Positions 1 to 6,380 of a stretch of DNA of 14,529 bases are shown here, one piece after another. The notes under the pieces were generated by a model. It saw only the letters and a list, made by a program, of their open reading frames with translations. It made no database searches and was not told the DNA's origin. The stretch covers positions 1-14,529 of the forward strand of contig USCL01000071.1 in assembly GCA_900553145.1 (NCBI GenBank), in the 5' to 3' direction. A program made the position numbers and the translations under genes. Numbering within the stretch: the stretch's first letter is position 1; each line of letters opens with the position of its first letter. The stretch is from an uncultured Desulfovibrio sp. (lineage in GTDB: Bacteria > Desulfobacterota > Desulfovibrionia > Desulfovibrionales > Desulfovibrionaceae).

Positions 1-441
1 GGAGAGCTGTGTTGAGGAAGGCTTTGCAGCAGGGACAAACCCGCAGGCCCCCCCGCAGGAGGATACGGAGGACGCCTCTTCACGGAAGGGAGAACACCCC
101 ACTGCAACGGCTGGCGACGCCTCCACAGGTGACGGGCCGCCCTCTTGGAAGCTGGCGGGCCCCTCCGGAACCCCATTCTTAAGAAACGGCGGAGAAGACA
201 GAGCCGAAGAAGAAGAAGAGGACGTCTGCGGCGGCTCTCTGAGCAAAAAATCAAGGCTCACGCCGAGCACGTCGGCAAGCTCCACCAGCCTGTCCAGATC
301 CGGGGCGGATTGCCCGGTCTCCCACTTGGTGACGGATTGGCGCGATACGCCCGTGAGCTGCGCCAGATCCTCTTGAGAAAGGCCCATCGCCTTCCGGCGC
401 GCCTGTATTTTCCCACCGATATTGAGATGCTTTCTCGTCAT
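1..441 (-). CDS. XRE-family HTH transcriptional regulator, partial (3' end outside window)
   Basis: The minus strand reads open from an ATG at 441 to the window edge (147 codons, no stop). Residues 8-66 form a canonical Cro/C1-type helix-turn-helix: KIQARRKAMGLSQEDLAQLT, then VSRQSVTKWETGQSAPDLDR and a VELADVLGVSLDFLL ending. Such proteins bind operator DNA as dimers. After residue 69 the protein changes to a low-complexity Ser/Pro/Gly stretch that includes six consecutive serines, so only the N-terminal domain can be interpreted. An in-frame ATG at 468 adds nine residues (MRRKRYIRP) and has only a weak GAG-type ribosome site; the 441 start has no clear site either, so the start is uncertain. 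What it regulates is not visible, because the downstream genes lie outside the window. Confidence 0.85.
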   Translation of the reverse strand, partial: MTRKHLNIGGKIQARRKAMGLSQEDLAQLTGVSRQSVTKWETGQSAPDLDRLVELADVLGVSLDFLLREPPQTSSSSSSALSSPPFLKNGVPEGPASFQEGGPSPVEASPAVAVGCSPFREEASSVSSCGGACGFVPAAKPSSTQLS

Positions 442-468
442 CGGGCGGATATAGCGTTTTCGGCGCAT

Positions 469-943
469 AAACTCAAATTCAAGGAACACAACGCACAGGG
501 AGGCATGGCTTCATCAAACAGAGGATTCCGGAGAGCAAGCATTGCCCTTGAAAAAGAAGGCCCTGCCACTGTAACCGATTGATATTTCATTTCATAAAGT
601 TTCAGACAGATACTAAAAGGAACTTCCTTTGTTGTGGAGTTTATCAATAAAAAATATTGTAACTTCAACATACTATGGATGCGTATCAATCAAATGCTAT
701 GACAGAGCCAAAAAGAAATGAGCGGGCCTGAAGTGTTTTTTTCTGGGCGCAATATGAGGGCACGGTGAAGAAACGGGTTGCGTTTATTTACGGTTGACTA
801 CAGACCGTATGCTATCAAAGGATTCTTTACCCACTTGAAAGCGCGTCTGGCTTCGGGGCAACGGACATTGCCGATGCACCCCCGGTGACGGATTTCCAGC
901 CTCTGCCGCATCAACCGCTTTCCTGAACACAGTCAAAGAAAAA
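469..943. other. Intergenic region, no gene seen
   Basis: About 475 bp between the XRE gene start and the terminator of the small exported protein gene. The part from 580 to 720 is AT-rich and contains the candidate promoter. The rest shows no coding potential I can support: the open frames there have no ribosome site and no recognisable protein. Confidence 0.5.
640..668 (-). promoter_or_regulatory. Candidate sigma-70 promoter for the XRE gene
   Basis: On the minus strand TTGAAG (663-668) and GATAAA (640-645) are separated by exactly 17 bases inside an AT-rich stretch. Each matches the -35/-10 consensus at four of six positions. It points toward the XRE gene and leaves a leader of roughly 170-200 nt. 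This is a pattern match only. Confidence 0.3.
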
Positions 944-971
944 CGGCGGACGCCCCTGAAGACGTCCGCCG
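944..971 (-). terminator. Rho-independent terminator of the small exported protein gene
   Basis: A perfect 9-bp stem (CGGCGGACG at 944-952 with CGTCCGCCG at 963-971) and a 10-nt loop. Read on the minus strand the stem is followed by TTTTTCTTT. It lies 28 bp past the stop codon at 1000, the expected place for an intrinsic terminator. Confidence 0.85.
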
Positions 972-999
972 AGACATGCCCAATGGAATGCCTAATCGC

Positions 1000-1260
1000 T
1001 TATTTCAGTTTGGCGAGAGCCTTGTCGTAGAACGCGCACAGTGCGTCGATGTCCTGCTTCTGCTGGATCTGGAGGAGTTCGGGCTGGAGCTCCTGCATCA
1101 CCTTGGCGTACCCCTCGGGGTCCTGCTGCGCCTTGGCCTGCACAACCTGCGCAAAGGCCGCGGCCTTCTGCTGGGCTTCCTCGGCGGTGCATCCGGCTTG
1201 GGCCAGACCGGCGGTTCCGAGCGTCAGGGCCATCGCCGCGCATACGATCAACTGTTTCAT
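1000..1260 (-). CDS. Small exported (periplasmic) protein with two cysteines, unknown function
   Basis: An 86-residue protein. Residues 1-22 are a textbook signal peptide: MK, then a hydrophobic core (LIVCAAMALTLGTAGLA) ending AQA, so cleavage is expected before Gly23. The mature part is about 64 residues, Gln/Ala-rich and predicted helical, with two cysteines (C24, C75) that could form one disulfide joining its ends. The residues before C24 (Q-A-G) do not make a good lipobox, so a soluble periplasmic protein is more likely than a lipoprotein. The ATG at 1260 was chosen because AAGGAG lies nine bases before it; a longer reading from TTG at 1278 would place this ribosome site inside the gene. 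It is monocistronic with its own terminator. I do not recognise the family with certainty. Confidence 0.75.
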   Translation of the reverse strand: MKQLIVCAAMALTLGTAGLAQAGCTAEEAQQKAAAFAQVVQAKAQQDPEGYAKVMQELQPELLQIQQKQDIDALCAFYDKALAKLK

Positions 1261-1770
1261 AAAGGGATACTCCTTCAAAAAAAATTTTCCTGTCGGACGG
1301 ATTCAGGCTGTCACCGGAACCGTTTCCGACGGCCCTTCTTTGCCCGAGATCCCTTTTCAGCGCCACCAACCGTTGGTTTGCATCCCGGCAACCTACAGGT
1401 GCAATCAAAAAATAAAGCACGGTTAGAAAAATTACACTGCGACATTTTCACCATAGAACGCCGCCATGAGCCTTGGCGGAGGCTTCGCCTTCGCACACCG
1501 CAACATGCGAACCGCATCGGCAGGGGCAAACGCCCTCTTCGCCAGCGGCGCATTCCTGTGATGCCCCCGCCGAAGAAGACGTCTGACAGGAAGGAGCATT
1601 CGGAAAAAGACTCTTTCGAGACGCAGCAGAAACCATGCTTCCAGCGTGCGCGGGAACGGGCTTTTTCCTTTTCTACCAGACAGGCGTCCTAGGAAAGGGG
1701 GCCCGCCCTTCAGGAGGGGCGCCTTTCCCCCTGTACGTCACACCTCCCCCAATCGTCCTCAAACGGGCTA
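1261..1770. other. Intergenic region with a short perfect palindrome
   Basis: About 510 bp between the MFS gene stop and the small exported protein gene. It must hold the promoter of the latter, but no convincing -35/-10 pair stands out. A 13-bp palindrome (ACCAAC-C-GTTGGT, 1365-1377) is present about 105 bp upstream of the start codon. Several open frames overlap here on both strands, but none has a ribosome site or recognisable protein, so I see no gene. Confidence 0.45.
1692..1728 (-). terminator. Possible terminator hairpin after the MFS gene
   Basis: GGAAAGG (1692-1698) pairs with CCTTTCC (1722-1728) and CGCCC (1704-1708) with GGGCG (1717-1721), with a 5-nt bulge and a short loop. It lies 43 bp past the MFS stop codon. 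No uridine run follows on the minus strand, so it may only be a 3' stabilising hairpin. Confidence 0.3.
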
Positions 1771-2913
1771 TTAGGGAACGACCCGGGAAACGACCGCCAC
1801 GAAGCACATCAGCGCCAGCGTAATGCAGAACACGACCACAAGGTTGGTGGCGTGGGCGACGAAGCCCATAAGCGCCGGGCCCGCGAGCACGCCGAGGTAG
1901 CCGATGGTCGTCACCGCCGATACGGCAAGGCTCAGGGGCATAAACTTCTGGCGGGCCGTGGCCGAAAAAAGCACGGGCACAATGTTCGAGACGCCGATCC
2001 CGACCACCGTGAACCCGGCGAGCGAAGCCCATGCCCACGGCGCGGCGACCACCAAACCAAACCCGGCGGCCGCGCACAGGCTGCCGTAAAGCAGGACGCG
2101 GGCATCGCCGAAAGCCTGCACGATGCGGTCACCGAACAGGCGGCCCGCAGCCATCGCCACGGAAAAACACGCGAAGGCCAACCCGGCGCGGGCGGCTTCC
2201 GTGCCGCGTTCGGCGGTCATGAACAGCGCGCCCCAGTCCAAAATGGTACCTTCACTCAGGTACATAATGAAACACAGCACCCCGATCAGGAGCACGATGC
2301 CGCGCGGGATCACGAACAGCGGGGTTTCGCCCTCGCTGCCATAGGGCAAGAAATACCGCCCGAAGGCCGCCAGCAGCACGAGCATGGACAGGCACAGGGC
2401 GAACATGGCCTGATACGGCGACAGGAACCCGAGCAGCAAGGCCATGCCCCCGGCCCCGCAGATGCCGCCCACGCTATAGAGGCAGTGGAAGCCGGACATC
2501 ATGGCCCGTCCGGCGGCCTGCTCCACGAACACGGCCTGAATGGTCAGGGAGACGTCCATCATCCCGATGGAAGCCCCGAACAGGAAGAGGCACAAGGCCA
2601 TCAGCCATATGGATTCCACCGAGGCCAGCAGCGGAAGCGTCAACAGGAAGGCCGTGCCGGAAATAAGAATGACTTTCCGGCATCCGAAACGCCCGGAAAT
2701 CAGCCCCGTAAAGGGCATGGCGAGCAGCGACCCCGCGCCGACGCACAGGAGCAGCATGCCGAGGACGGCTTCGTCAAGGCCGAGCCGGGCCTTGGCATAC
2801 GGAACCAACGCGGCCCACGAGGACACGCCCACGCCGAGGATAAGATAGGCGATGCGCGTGGTCATCTGTTCGGCTTTACCGGGAGGCGGACAATCGGAAC
2901 GGGAAATAGGCAT
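1771..2913 (-). CDS. MFS transporter, YbjJ-like
   Basis: A 380-residue polytopic membrane protein with about 11-12 hydrophobic segments, the usual size for this family. The first half carries a motif-A-like loop (GLISGRFGCRKV, about residues 70-81). Several stretches resemble E. coli YbjJ from memory: SEGTILDWGALFM near residue 220 and the VTTIGYLGVLAGPALMGF stretch near the C-terminus. YbjJ-type proteins are inner-membrane secondary transporters of unsettled substrate, often thought of as efflux or sugar-related. The ATG at 2913 was chosen because GAGG lies seven bases before it and overlaps the stop codon of the marR gene. The gap to marR is 9 bp, so the two form an operon and the MarR protein probably controls this permease. 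Substrate cannot be read from the sequence. Confidence 0.85.
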   Translation of the reverse strand: MPISRSDCPPPGKAEQMTTRIAYLILGVGVSSWAALVPYAKARLGLDEAVLGMLLLCVGAGSLLAMPFTGLISGRFGCRKVILISGTAFLLTLPLLASVESIWLMALCLFLFGASIGMMDVSLTIQAVFVEQAAGRAMMSGFHCLYSVGGICGAGGMALLLGFLSPYQAMFALCLSMLVLLAAFGRYFLPYGSEGETPLFVIPRGIVLLIGVLCFIMYLSEGTILDWGALFMTAERGTEAARAGLAFACFSVAMAAGRLFGDRIVQAFGDARVLLYGSLCAAAGFGLVVAAPWAWASLAGFTVVGIGVSNIVPVLFSATARQKFMPLSLAVSAVTTIGYLGVLAGPALMGFVAHATNLVVVFCITLALMCFVAVVSRVVP

Positions 2914-2922
2914 GAAACGACC

Positions 2923-3369
2923 TCACAAGGAATCGGAAAAAAGATGTTTCTCAAGCCCCTCGACGATGGCGGCGTACACGTTGTTGAACGTCTCCATGTC
3001 GGCGGGAGAAATGGAAGCGAGTACGGCCTGTTCGTGGCGATCTAACTGCTCAAAAATACGTGTCACGAATGCGTCTCCCGCAGGCAGGCAGAATACCCGC
3101 GTCCGCCGCCTGTCCGTCTCGCAGCGTTCCCGGCGGATGAACCCCGCCCGTTCAAGCTGATCAAGCAACCCCGTGACCGTCTGCTTGGGCATGAAGCATG
3201 CTTCAGCCAACACCGTGGGCTCGGTCCCTTCGGGATGCCTGAGCACCGTGTCGAGAATCAGAAACTGCGGGTATGACAGACCCCGCCGCTGAAACCAGCG
3301 CGCATACAGGCTGGTTTCCTTCTGGATATACCCGTAATGGCGGTACAATGCTTTTTCGGTATCGTACAT
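2923..3369 (-). CDS. MarR-family transcriptional regulator
   Basis: A 148-residue protein, typical MarR length. The winged helix-turn-helix covers about residues 49-95: TEPTVLAEACFMPKQTVTGL for the recognition region, then LLDQLERAGFIRRE and the wing TDRRRTRVF with the conserved Asp86-Arg pair. N- and C-terminal helices for dimerisation flank it. MarR proteins usually repress their own operon and release DNA on binding a small phenolic or drug-like ligand or on thiol oxidation; Cys58 and Cys83 are the only cysteines. The ATG at 3369 was chosen because GGAGGT sits just upstream; an open frame running back to 3507 has no ribosome site and would cover the operator. The gene leads a two-gene operon with the MFS permease. 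Confidence 0.9.
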   Translation of the reverse strand: MYDTEKALYRHYGYIQKETSLYARWFQRRGLSYPQFLILDTVLRHPEGTEPTVLAEACFMPKQTVTGLLDQLERAGFIRRERCETDRRRTRVFCLPAGDAFVTRIFEQLDRHEQAVLASISPADMETFNNVYAAIVEGLEKHLFSDSL

Positions 3370-3460
3370 GTCCACCTCCGTTATAGGAAAAGCAACCCTT
3401 TCGGTTTGAAAGAAAATCTCAAAGCTCAGGGGGGTCCGGCGCCGTTCATCAAAAGCCGTT

Positions 3461-3505
3461 GCTAAATAGTACGCAAACGGACTATCCTTATCAGTACTAT
3501 TTGGC
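3461..3505. promoter_or_regulatory. Spaced inverted repeat upstream of marR, candidate operator
   Basis: GCTAAATAGTAC (3461-3472) and GTACTATTTGGC (3494-3505) are inverted copies with one mismatch in twelve. Their centres are 33 bp apart, about three helical turns, so two bound dimers would sit on the same face of the DNA. A TTGCCA element overlaps the distal arm on the minus strand and could be a -35 box. Position and symmetry fit MarR autoregulation; this is inference. Confidence 0.5.
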
Positions 3506-3570
3506 AAGAAAAATCTTCCGCCCGCCCCCGTGAAGCCGAATCCTCCCTGAACAAGCCCAGTACTGACGCC

Positions 3571-3707
3571 GGGGCCAGCGTAACTGACGGAAGATCATAT
3601 CGCTATGGCGGCGAGACGTTCACCGAGCCTAGCGAGTGGGTGATCTACCTGTTGGCGAAGCCGGGAATTTGCTCCTGTGGCTCAAGGACGTGGAGGAAGC
3701 GCAATGA
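3571..3707 (+). pseudogene. 3' end of a frameshifted phage gene
   Basis: One frame reads YRYGGETFTEPSEWVIYLLAKPG up to about 3665; the next frame continues with NLLLWLKDVEEAQ and a TGA at 3705-3707. A single missing base in the G run at about 3661-3665 (CCGGGAATTT, perhaps once CCGGGGAATTT) would join them into one reading, AKPGNLLLWLKDVEEAQ. The stop overlaps the ATG of the next gene as ATGA, the usual layout of phage late genes. I infer a decayed phage gene; its function and left boundary are unknown. Confidence 0.5.
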
Positions 3708-3907
3708 GTGAAGACATACAGATGTTGCGGGATCTCAGTGAAGTGAAGGCCGAACTGTCCGCGGTCAAAGCCGAGCTTGCCGGATTGCGCGAACGTATCG
3801 GCGATGTGGGCATCTCAAACCTGCACGATCACGGCAAGCGCATGTCCATGTTCGAAACCCGCGTTGCCGCACTTGAAGCCGCCGAGAACCGCCGGGACGG
3901 GGCATGA
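3704..3907 (+). CDS. Small coiled-coil phage protein
   Basis: A 67-residue protein starting at an ATG with GGAGG seven bases upstream, which I prefer over an upstream in-frame start at 3677. Residues 8-33 form an amphipathic, heptad-like helix with a near repeat (EVKAELSAVKAEL), and residues 45-62 are also helical, so a coiled-coil oligomer is likely. Similar short coiled-coil proteins (for example DUF2730 types) occur in Mu-like prophages near lysis and packaging genes. It overlaps by ATGA both the broken gene before it and the truncated one after it. It is intact, but its partners are gone, so it is probably no longer functional as a phage gene. Confidence 0.65.
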   Translation: MSEDIQMLRDLSEVKAELSAVKAELAGLRERIGDVGISNLHDHGKRMSMFETRVAALEAAENRRDGA

Positions 3908-3978
3908 CCACTTTCGTGGCCGTGGCGGCTACGGCAGGAACGACCGGAAACGTCCTTACGTGCTGGATTGTGGGATAA
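3904..3978 (+). pseudogene. Truncated 5' end of a phage gene
   Basis: An ATG overlapping the previous stop (ATGA at 3904-3907) opens a 24-codon frame, MTTFVAVAATAGTTGNVLTC followed by WIVG and TAA. The peptide is hydrophobic and small-residue rich. The position, coupling and abrupt end right where the base composition changes suggest the start of a phage gene cut off by a rearrangement near 3970. A genuine 24-residue peptide cannot be excluded. Confidence 0.35.
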
Positions 3979-4104
3979 TCGGTTTACATATTTCAGCTGA
4001 AGTAATCCCCATTTTTAGGAAAAATGTCATGGAAAGGGGCAATACTACGCCCAAGATGACCCCCAATTCCACGGGATCCCGGATCGACAGCGTTAGGGGA
4101 GAAT
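3979..4104. other. Rearrangement junction, possible insertion-sequence end
   Basis: This short non-coding stretch separates two pieces of phage DNA and is less GC-rich than its flanks. It contains TTTCAGCTGAA (an interrupted palindrome), ATTTTT-AGG-AAAAAT, and several runs of four or five C or G. The pattern recalls the terminal repeats of IS21-type elements, but there is no transposase and I cannot identify matching ends or a target duplication. Confidence 0.25.
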
Positions 4105-4107
4105 AGG

Positions 4108-4734
4108 AGCTACGCCATTGCCGAGAACAGTGAGCGCAGGCACGGGCTCGGCGCCGTGCCGCTGGTGCCGTTCCTGTTCGAGCTGACCTCGCCCATGATC
4201 GGGCTCCCCGTCACGGACGACGTGCTGCCCCTGATCCTGCGCATCTACAGGCGGGACTCCGAACTCGACAAGATGCTGTTCGACCGGGCCGTCCCCCTGC
4301 TCAACGTGGGCGGCGTAAGCCAGGAGCATTGGGACACCTTCGTGGTCGCCAGCTCCAACGCCCTCATGAGCACGGAACCGGGCGGCATCACCGCGCAGTA
4401 CGTGGAGCCTTCAGGCACCGCGTTTCAGGCGCAGGCCGAAGCCCTTGCCCGCGACGAGGCCAGCGTGCGGGAAATCGCCCTTCGTATGGTCCGTCCGCAG
4501 TCCGCCGTGGGAGAGTCCGCCGAGTCCAAGGCCATCGACAAAACACAGCTCGACACGCAGCTTGCCAGCTTCGCCCGGCGCAGCGGCAGCGCGGAAGCCC
4601 TCTGCTGGAAGCTCGCCGCCCGGTGGCTTAAAGTGAAGGAGGACGGGATCGAGGCGAAATACAACGAGTCGTATGATGTGGGCGAGGCGGCGGTGAAGAT
4701 CAAGGGGCAGACGCCCGCAAAGAAGTCCCCATAG
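4108..4734 (+). pseudogene. C-terminal remnant of a phage portal-like protein (DUF4055 type)
   Basis: An open frame of about 208 codons ends in TAG at 4732-4734. Homology-like sequence begins around SYAIAENSERRHGLG without a start codon; the first possible start is GTG at 4156 (192 aa), which has no ribosome site. The order of motifs fits my memory of the C-terminal half of DUF4055/portal-like phage proteins, which run over 400 residues: VPLVPFLFELTSP, then IYRRDSELDKMLFDRAVPLL, a glycine-rich GGITAQYVEPSGTAFQAQ, EIALRMVRP, and LASFARRSGSAEALCWKLAA. Portal proteins form the ring through which DNA enters the capsid. The N-terminal half is absent, so I call it a remnant. The family assignment is moderate. 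Confidence 0.55.
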
Positions 4735-4840
4735 TATTGGCCTACGTATAGTTTTAAGTTTTAATCAGAACAACAATACTACGATAATTCTATATTTATT
4801 TACTGTTAAAAAATTTTCCCTTTGTACTTCTCTATGTTGC

Positions 4841-4868
4841 AAATGATGCACCATATAGTGCATCATTT
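4841..4868 (+). promoter_or_regulatory. Perfect inverted repeat: upstream activator site and/or terminator
   Basis: AAATGATGCAC (4841-4851) and GTGCATCATTT (4858-4868) are perfect inverted copies around CATATA. The centre lies about 73 bp upstream of the -24 element and about 97 bp before the predicted transcription start, where NtrC/PrpR-class activators bind. The right arm runs into seven T's, so the same sequence could also stop plus-strand transcription coming from the prophage debris. Both roles are compatible. Confidence 0.6.
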
Positions 4869-4924
4869 TTTTATTTTAATCTTGTTCTCTAACTCACTAT
4901 TGCATAATCACTAAGTAAACATTT

Positions 4925-4941
4925 TTGGCATATGTCTTGCT
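4925..4941 (+). promoter_or_regulatory. Sigma-54 (-24/-12) promoter of the seven-gene operon
   Basis: TTGGCATATGTCTTGCT matches the sigma-54 consensus TGGCAC-N5-TTGCW with a single change (T for C at the end of the -24 box). The GG (4927-4928) and GC (4939-4940) are the required 12 bases apart. Transcription should begin near 4952, giving a 50-nt leader. The presence of a sigma-54 activator gene at the far end of the cluster supports it. Confidence 0.85.
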
Positions 4942-4955
4942 TTCTCTCAAAAAAA

Positions 4956-4984
4956 CAGCGTCCAGCAGCAGTGCTATAACGCTG
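4956..4984 (+). other. Leader hairpin in the operon mRNA
   Basis: CAGCGT (4956-4961) pairs with ACGCTG (4979-4984) and AGCA (4964-4967) with TGCT (4972-4975), giving a two-part stem that begins almost at the predicted 5' end of the mRNA and finishes six bases before the AGGAG ribosome site (4991-4995). It may protect the 5' end or tune translation; no riboswitch class is recognisable. Confidence 0.4.
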
Positions 4985-5001
4985 AAATAGAGGAGAAAGA
5001 G

Positions 5002-5703
5002 ATGATTGATAAAGTGTATTCATCACCGGAAGCGGCCCTAGCCGATATCCACGATGGCGCGACCGTCATGGTCGGTGGGTTCGGCAACGCGGGCATGCCC
5101 GTCGAGCTCATCGACGCACTCATCAACCAAGGCGCGCGTGATCTCACCATCGTAAACAATAACGCGGGAAACGGCGAAACCGGACTGGCCGCTCTGCTCA
5201 AGGCGGGGCGCGTACGAAAGATCATCTGCTCATTCCCGCGCCAGACGGATTCCTTCGTCTTCGACGAGCTGTACCGTACCGGCAAAATCGAGCTGGAGCT
5301 TGTGCCTCAAGGCAATCTCGCGGAACGCATCCGCGCTGCGGGCGCGGGCATCGGAGCATTCTTCACGCCCACGGGCTTTGGCACACAGCTTGCGGAAGGC
5401 AAGGAATCCCGCGTCATCGATGGTCGCAATCAAGTCCTCGAATACCCCATCTATGCCGACTTCGCACTGATCAAGGCATGGGTCGCCGACAGGCGGGGCA
5501 ACCTCACCTACCGCATGACTGCCCGCAATTTCGGCCCCATCATGGCGACCGCCGCCAGATGTACTATCGTGCAGGCCTGCTCAGTCGTCGAAACCGGGGA
5601 TATCGACCCGGAAAACGTGATCACTCCCTGCATCTACGTCCACCGCATCGTGCCTGTTCCCGATCGCCACATCCGCAACGTCGCTCATGGAGGCAACCAA
5701 TGA
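5002..5703 (+). CDS. 3-oxoacid CoA-transferase, subunit A (PcaI/ScoA-like)
   Basis: A 233-residue alpha subunit of a family I CoA-transferase, which moves CoA from a donor such as succinyl-CoA or acetyl-CoA to a 3-oxoacid in the cytoplasm. The family signature is at residues 18-33 (DGATVMVGGFGNAGMP), followed by a CoA-site region containing PQGNLAERIRAAGAGIGAFF and TPTGFGT. Much of the chain matches PcaI of the 3-oxoadipate pathway as I remember it (RDLTIVNNNAGNGE, CSFPRQTDSFVFDELYRTGK, NLTYRMTARNFGPIMA), more than AtoD or ScoA do. AGGAG sits upstream of the ATG. It is the first gene behind the sigma-54 promoter and overlaps the subunit B gene by ATGA, so the two subunits are translationally coupled. 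The true acid substrate (3-oxoadipate, acetoacetate or another) is not decided by sequence. Confidence 0.92.
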   Translation: MIDKVYSSPEAALADIHDGATVMVGGFGNAGMPVELIDALINQGARDLTIVNNNAGNGETGLAALLKAGRVRKIICSFPRQTDSFVFDELYRTGKIELELVPQGNLAERIRAAGAGIGAFFTPTGFGTQLAEGKESRVIDGRNQVLEYPIYADFALIKAWVADRRGNLTYRMTARNFGPIMATAARCTIVQACSVVETGDIDPENVITPCIYVHRIVPVPDRHIRNVAHGGNQ

Positions 5704-6353
5704 CCATCGACATCACACGCATGACCCGTGATGAAATCGCCGCCAAAGTCGCCCGGGACATTCCTTCGGGCTCGTTCGTCAATCTCGGAATCGGGCTGCC
5801 CACCAAGGTCGCCAACCACCTGCCCGCCGGGAGTGAAATCATTCTGCATACGGAAAACGGCATGCTCGGCATGGGTCCCGCACCCGTGCCCGGCGAGGAA
5901 GACAAGGATCTCATCAATGCCGGAAAGCAGCCCGTCACCTGCACGCCGGGCGCGTCCTTCTTCCACCACGCCGACTCCTTCGCCATGATGCGGGGCGGAC
6001 ACCTCGATTATTGCGTCCTCGGAGCCTATCAGGTTTCCATATCCGGCGACATCGCCAACTGGCACACGGGAGCGCCCGACGCCATCCCCGCCGTGGGCGG
6101 GGCTATGGATCTGGCTATCGGGGCCAAGAACATCTTTGTGATGATGGACCTTCTGACCAAGACGGGACAGAGCAAGATAGTCCCGGAGTGCACCTATCCG
6201 CTCACCGGCATCGGTTGTGTAAAACGCATCTATACGGATTACGCAGTGTTCGAGATCTCGGACGGGGGGCTCACGGTACTGGAGACGGTCCCCGGCCTGA
6301 CGCTGGACGCGTTGCAGGAGATGACCGGCGTTCCTCTGCGCATGGCCGACTGA
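5700..6353 (+). CDS. 3-oxoacid CoA-transferase, subunit B (PcaJ/ScoB-like)
   Basis: A 217-residue beta subunit carrying the catalytic glutamate. The ATG at 5700 overlaps the previous stop and has GGAGG seven bases upstream, so I reject a longer frame from 5478. Features in order: NLGIGLPTKVANHLP (28-42); the active-site motif LHTENG with Glu52, which forms the covalent glutamyl-CoA thioester; PGEEDKDLINAGKQ; SFFHHADSFAMMRGGHLD; NWHTGAPDAIPAVGGAMDLA; and KIVPECTYPLTG. These follow PcaJ closely. The family pattern normally has Ser before the catalytic Glu (SENG); here it is Thr51, a conservative change. The heteromer with subunit A activates the 3-oxoacid that the thiolase encoded next would cleave. 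Confidence 0.92.
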   Translation: MTIDITRMTRDEIAAKVARDIPSGSFVNLGIGLPTKVANHLPAGSEIILHTENGMLGMGPAPVPGEEDKDLINAGKQPVTCTPGASFFHHADSFAMMRGGHLDYCVLGAYQVSISGDIANWHTGAPDAIPAVGGAMDLAIGAKNIFVMMDLLTKTGQSKIVPECTYPLTGIGCVKRIYTDYAVFEISDGGLTVLETVPGLTLDALQEMTGVPLRMAD

Positions 6354-6380
6354 CACCTTATCCCCCAAAAGGAGCCCATC

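Noticed and set aside
438..689. 83-codon minus-strand open frame upstream of the XRE gene
   Set aside because: It covers the likely promoter region, has no ribosome site and overlaps the XRE start in another frame.
976..1692. 238-codon plus-strand open frame across the small exported protein and intergenic region
   Set aside because: It overlaps a terminator and the antisense of a gene with a signal peptide; no domain visible.
1852..3045. 397-codon plus-strand open frame opposite the MFS gene
   Set aside because: It is rich in His, Gln, Gly and Arg with no domain, and lies antisense to a clear membrane transporter; it follows from the GC-rich codon use of the real gene.
4906..4918. Possible IHF site between the palindrome and the sigma-54 promoter
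   Set aside because: AATCACTAAGTAA differs from the IHF consensus at two important positions; the region is simply AT-rich.
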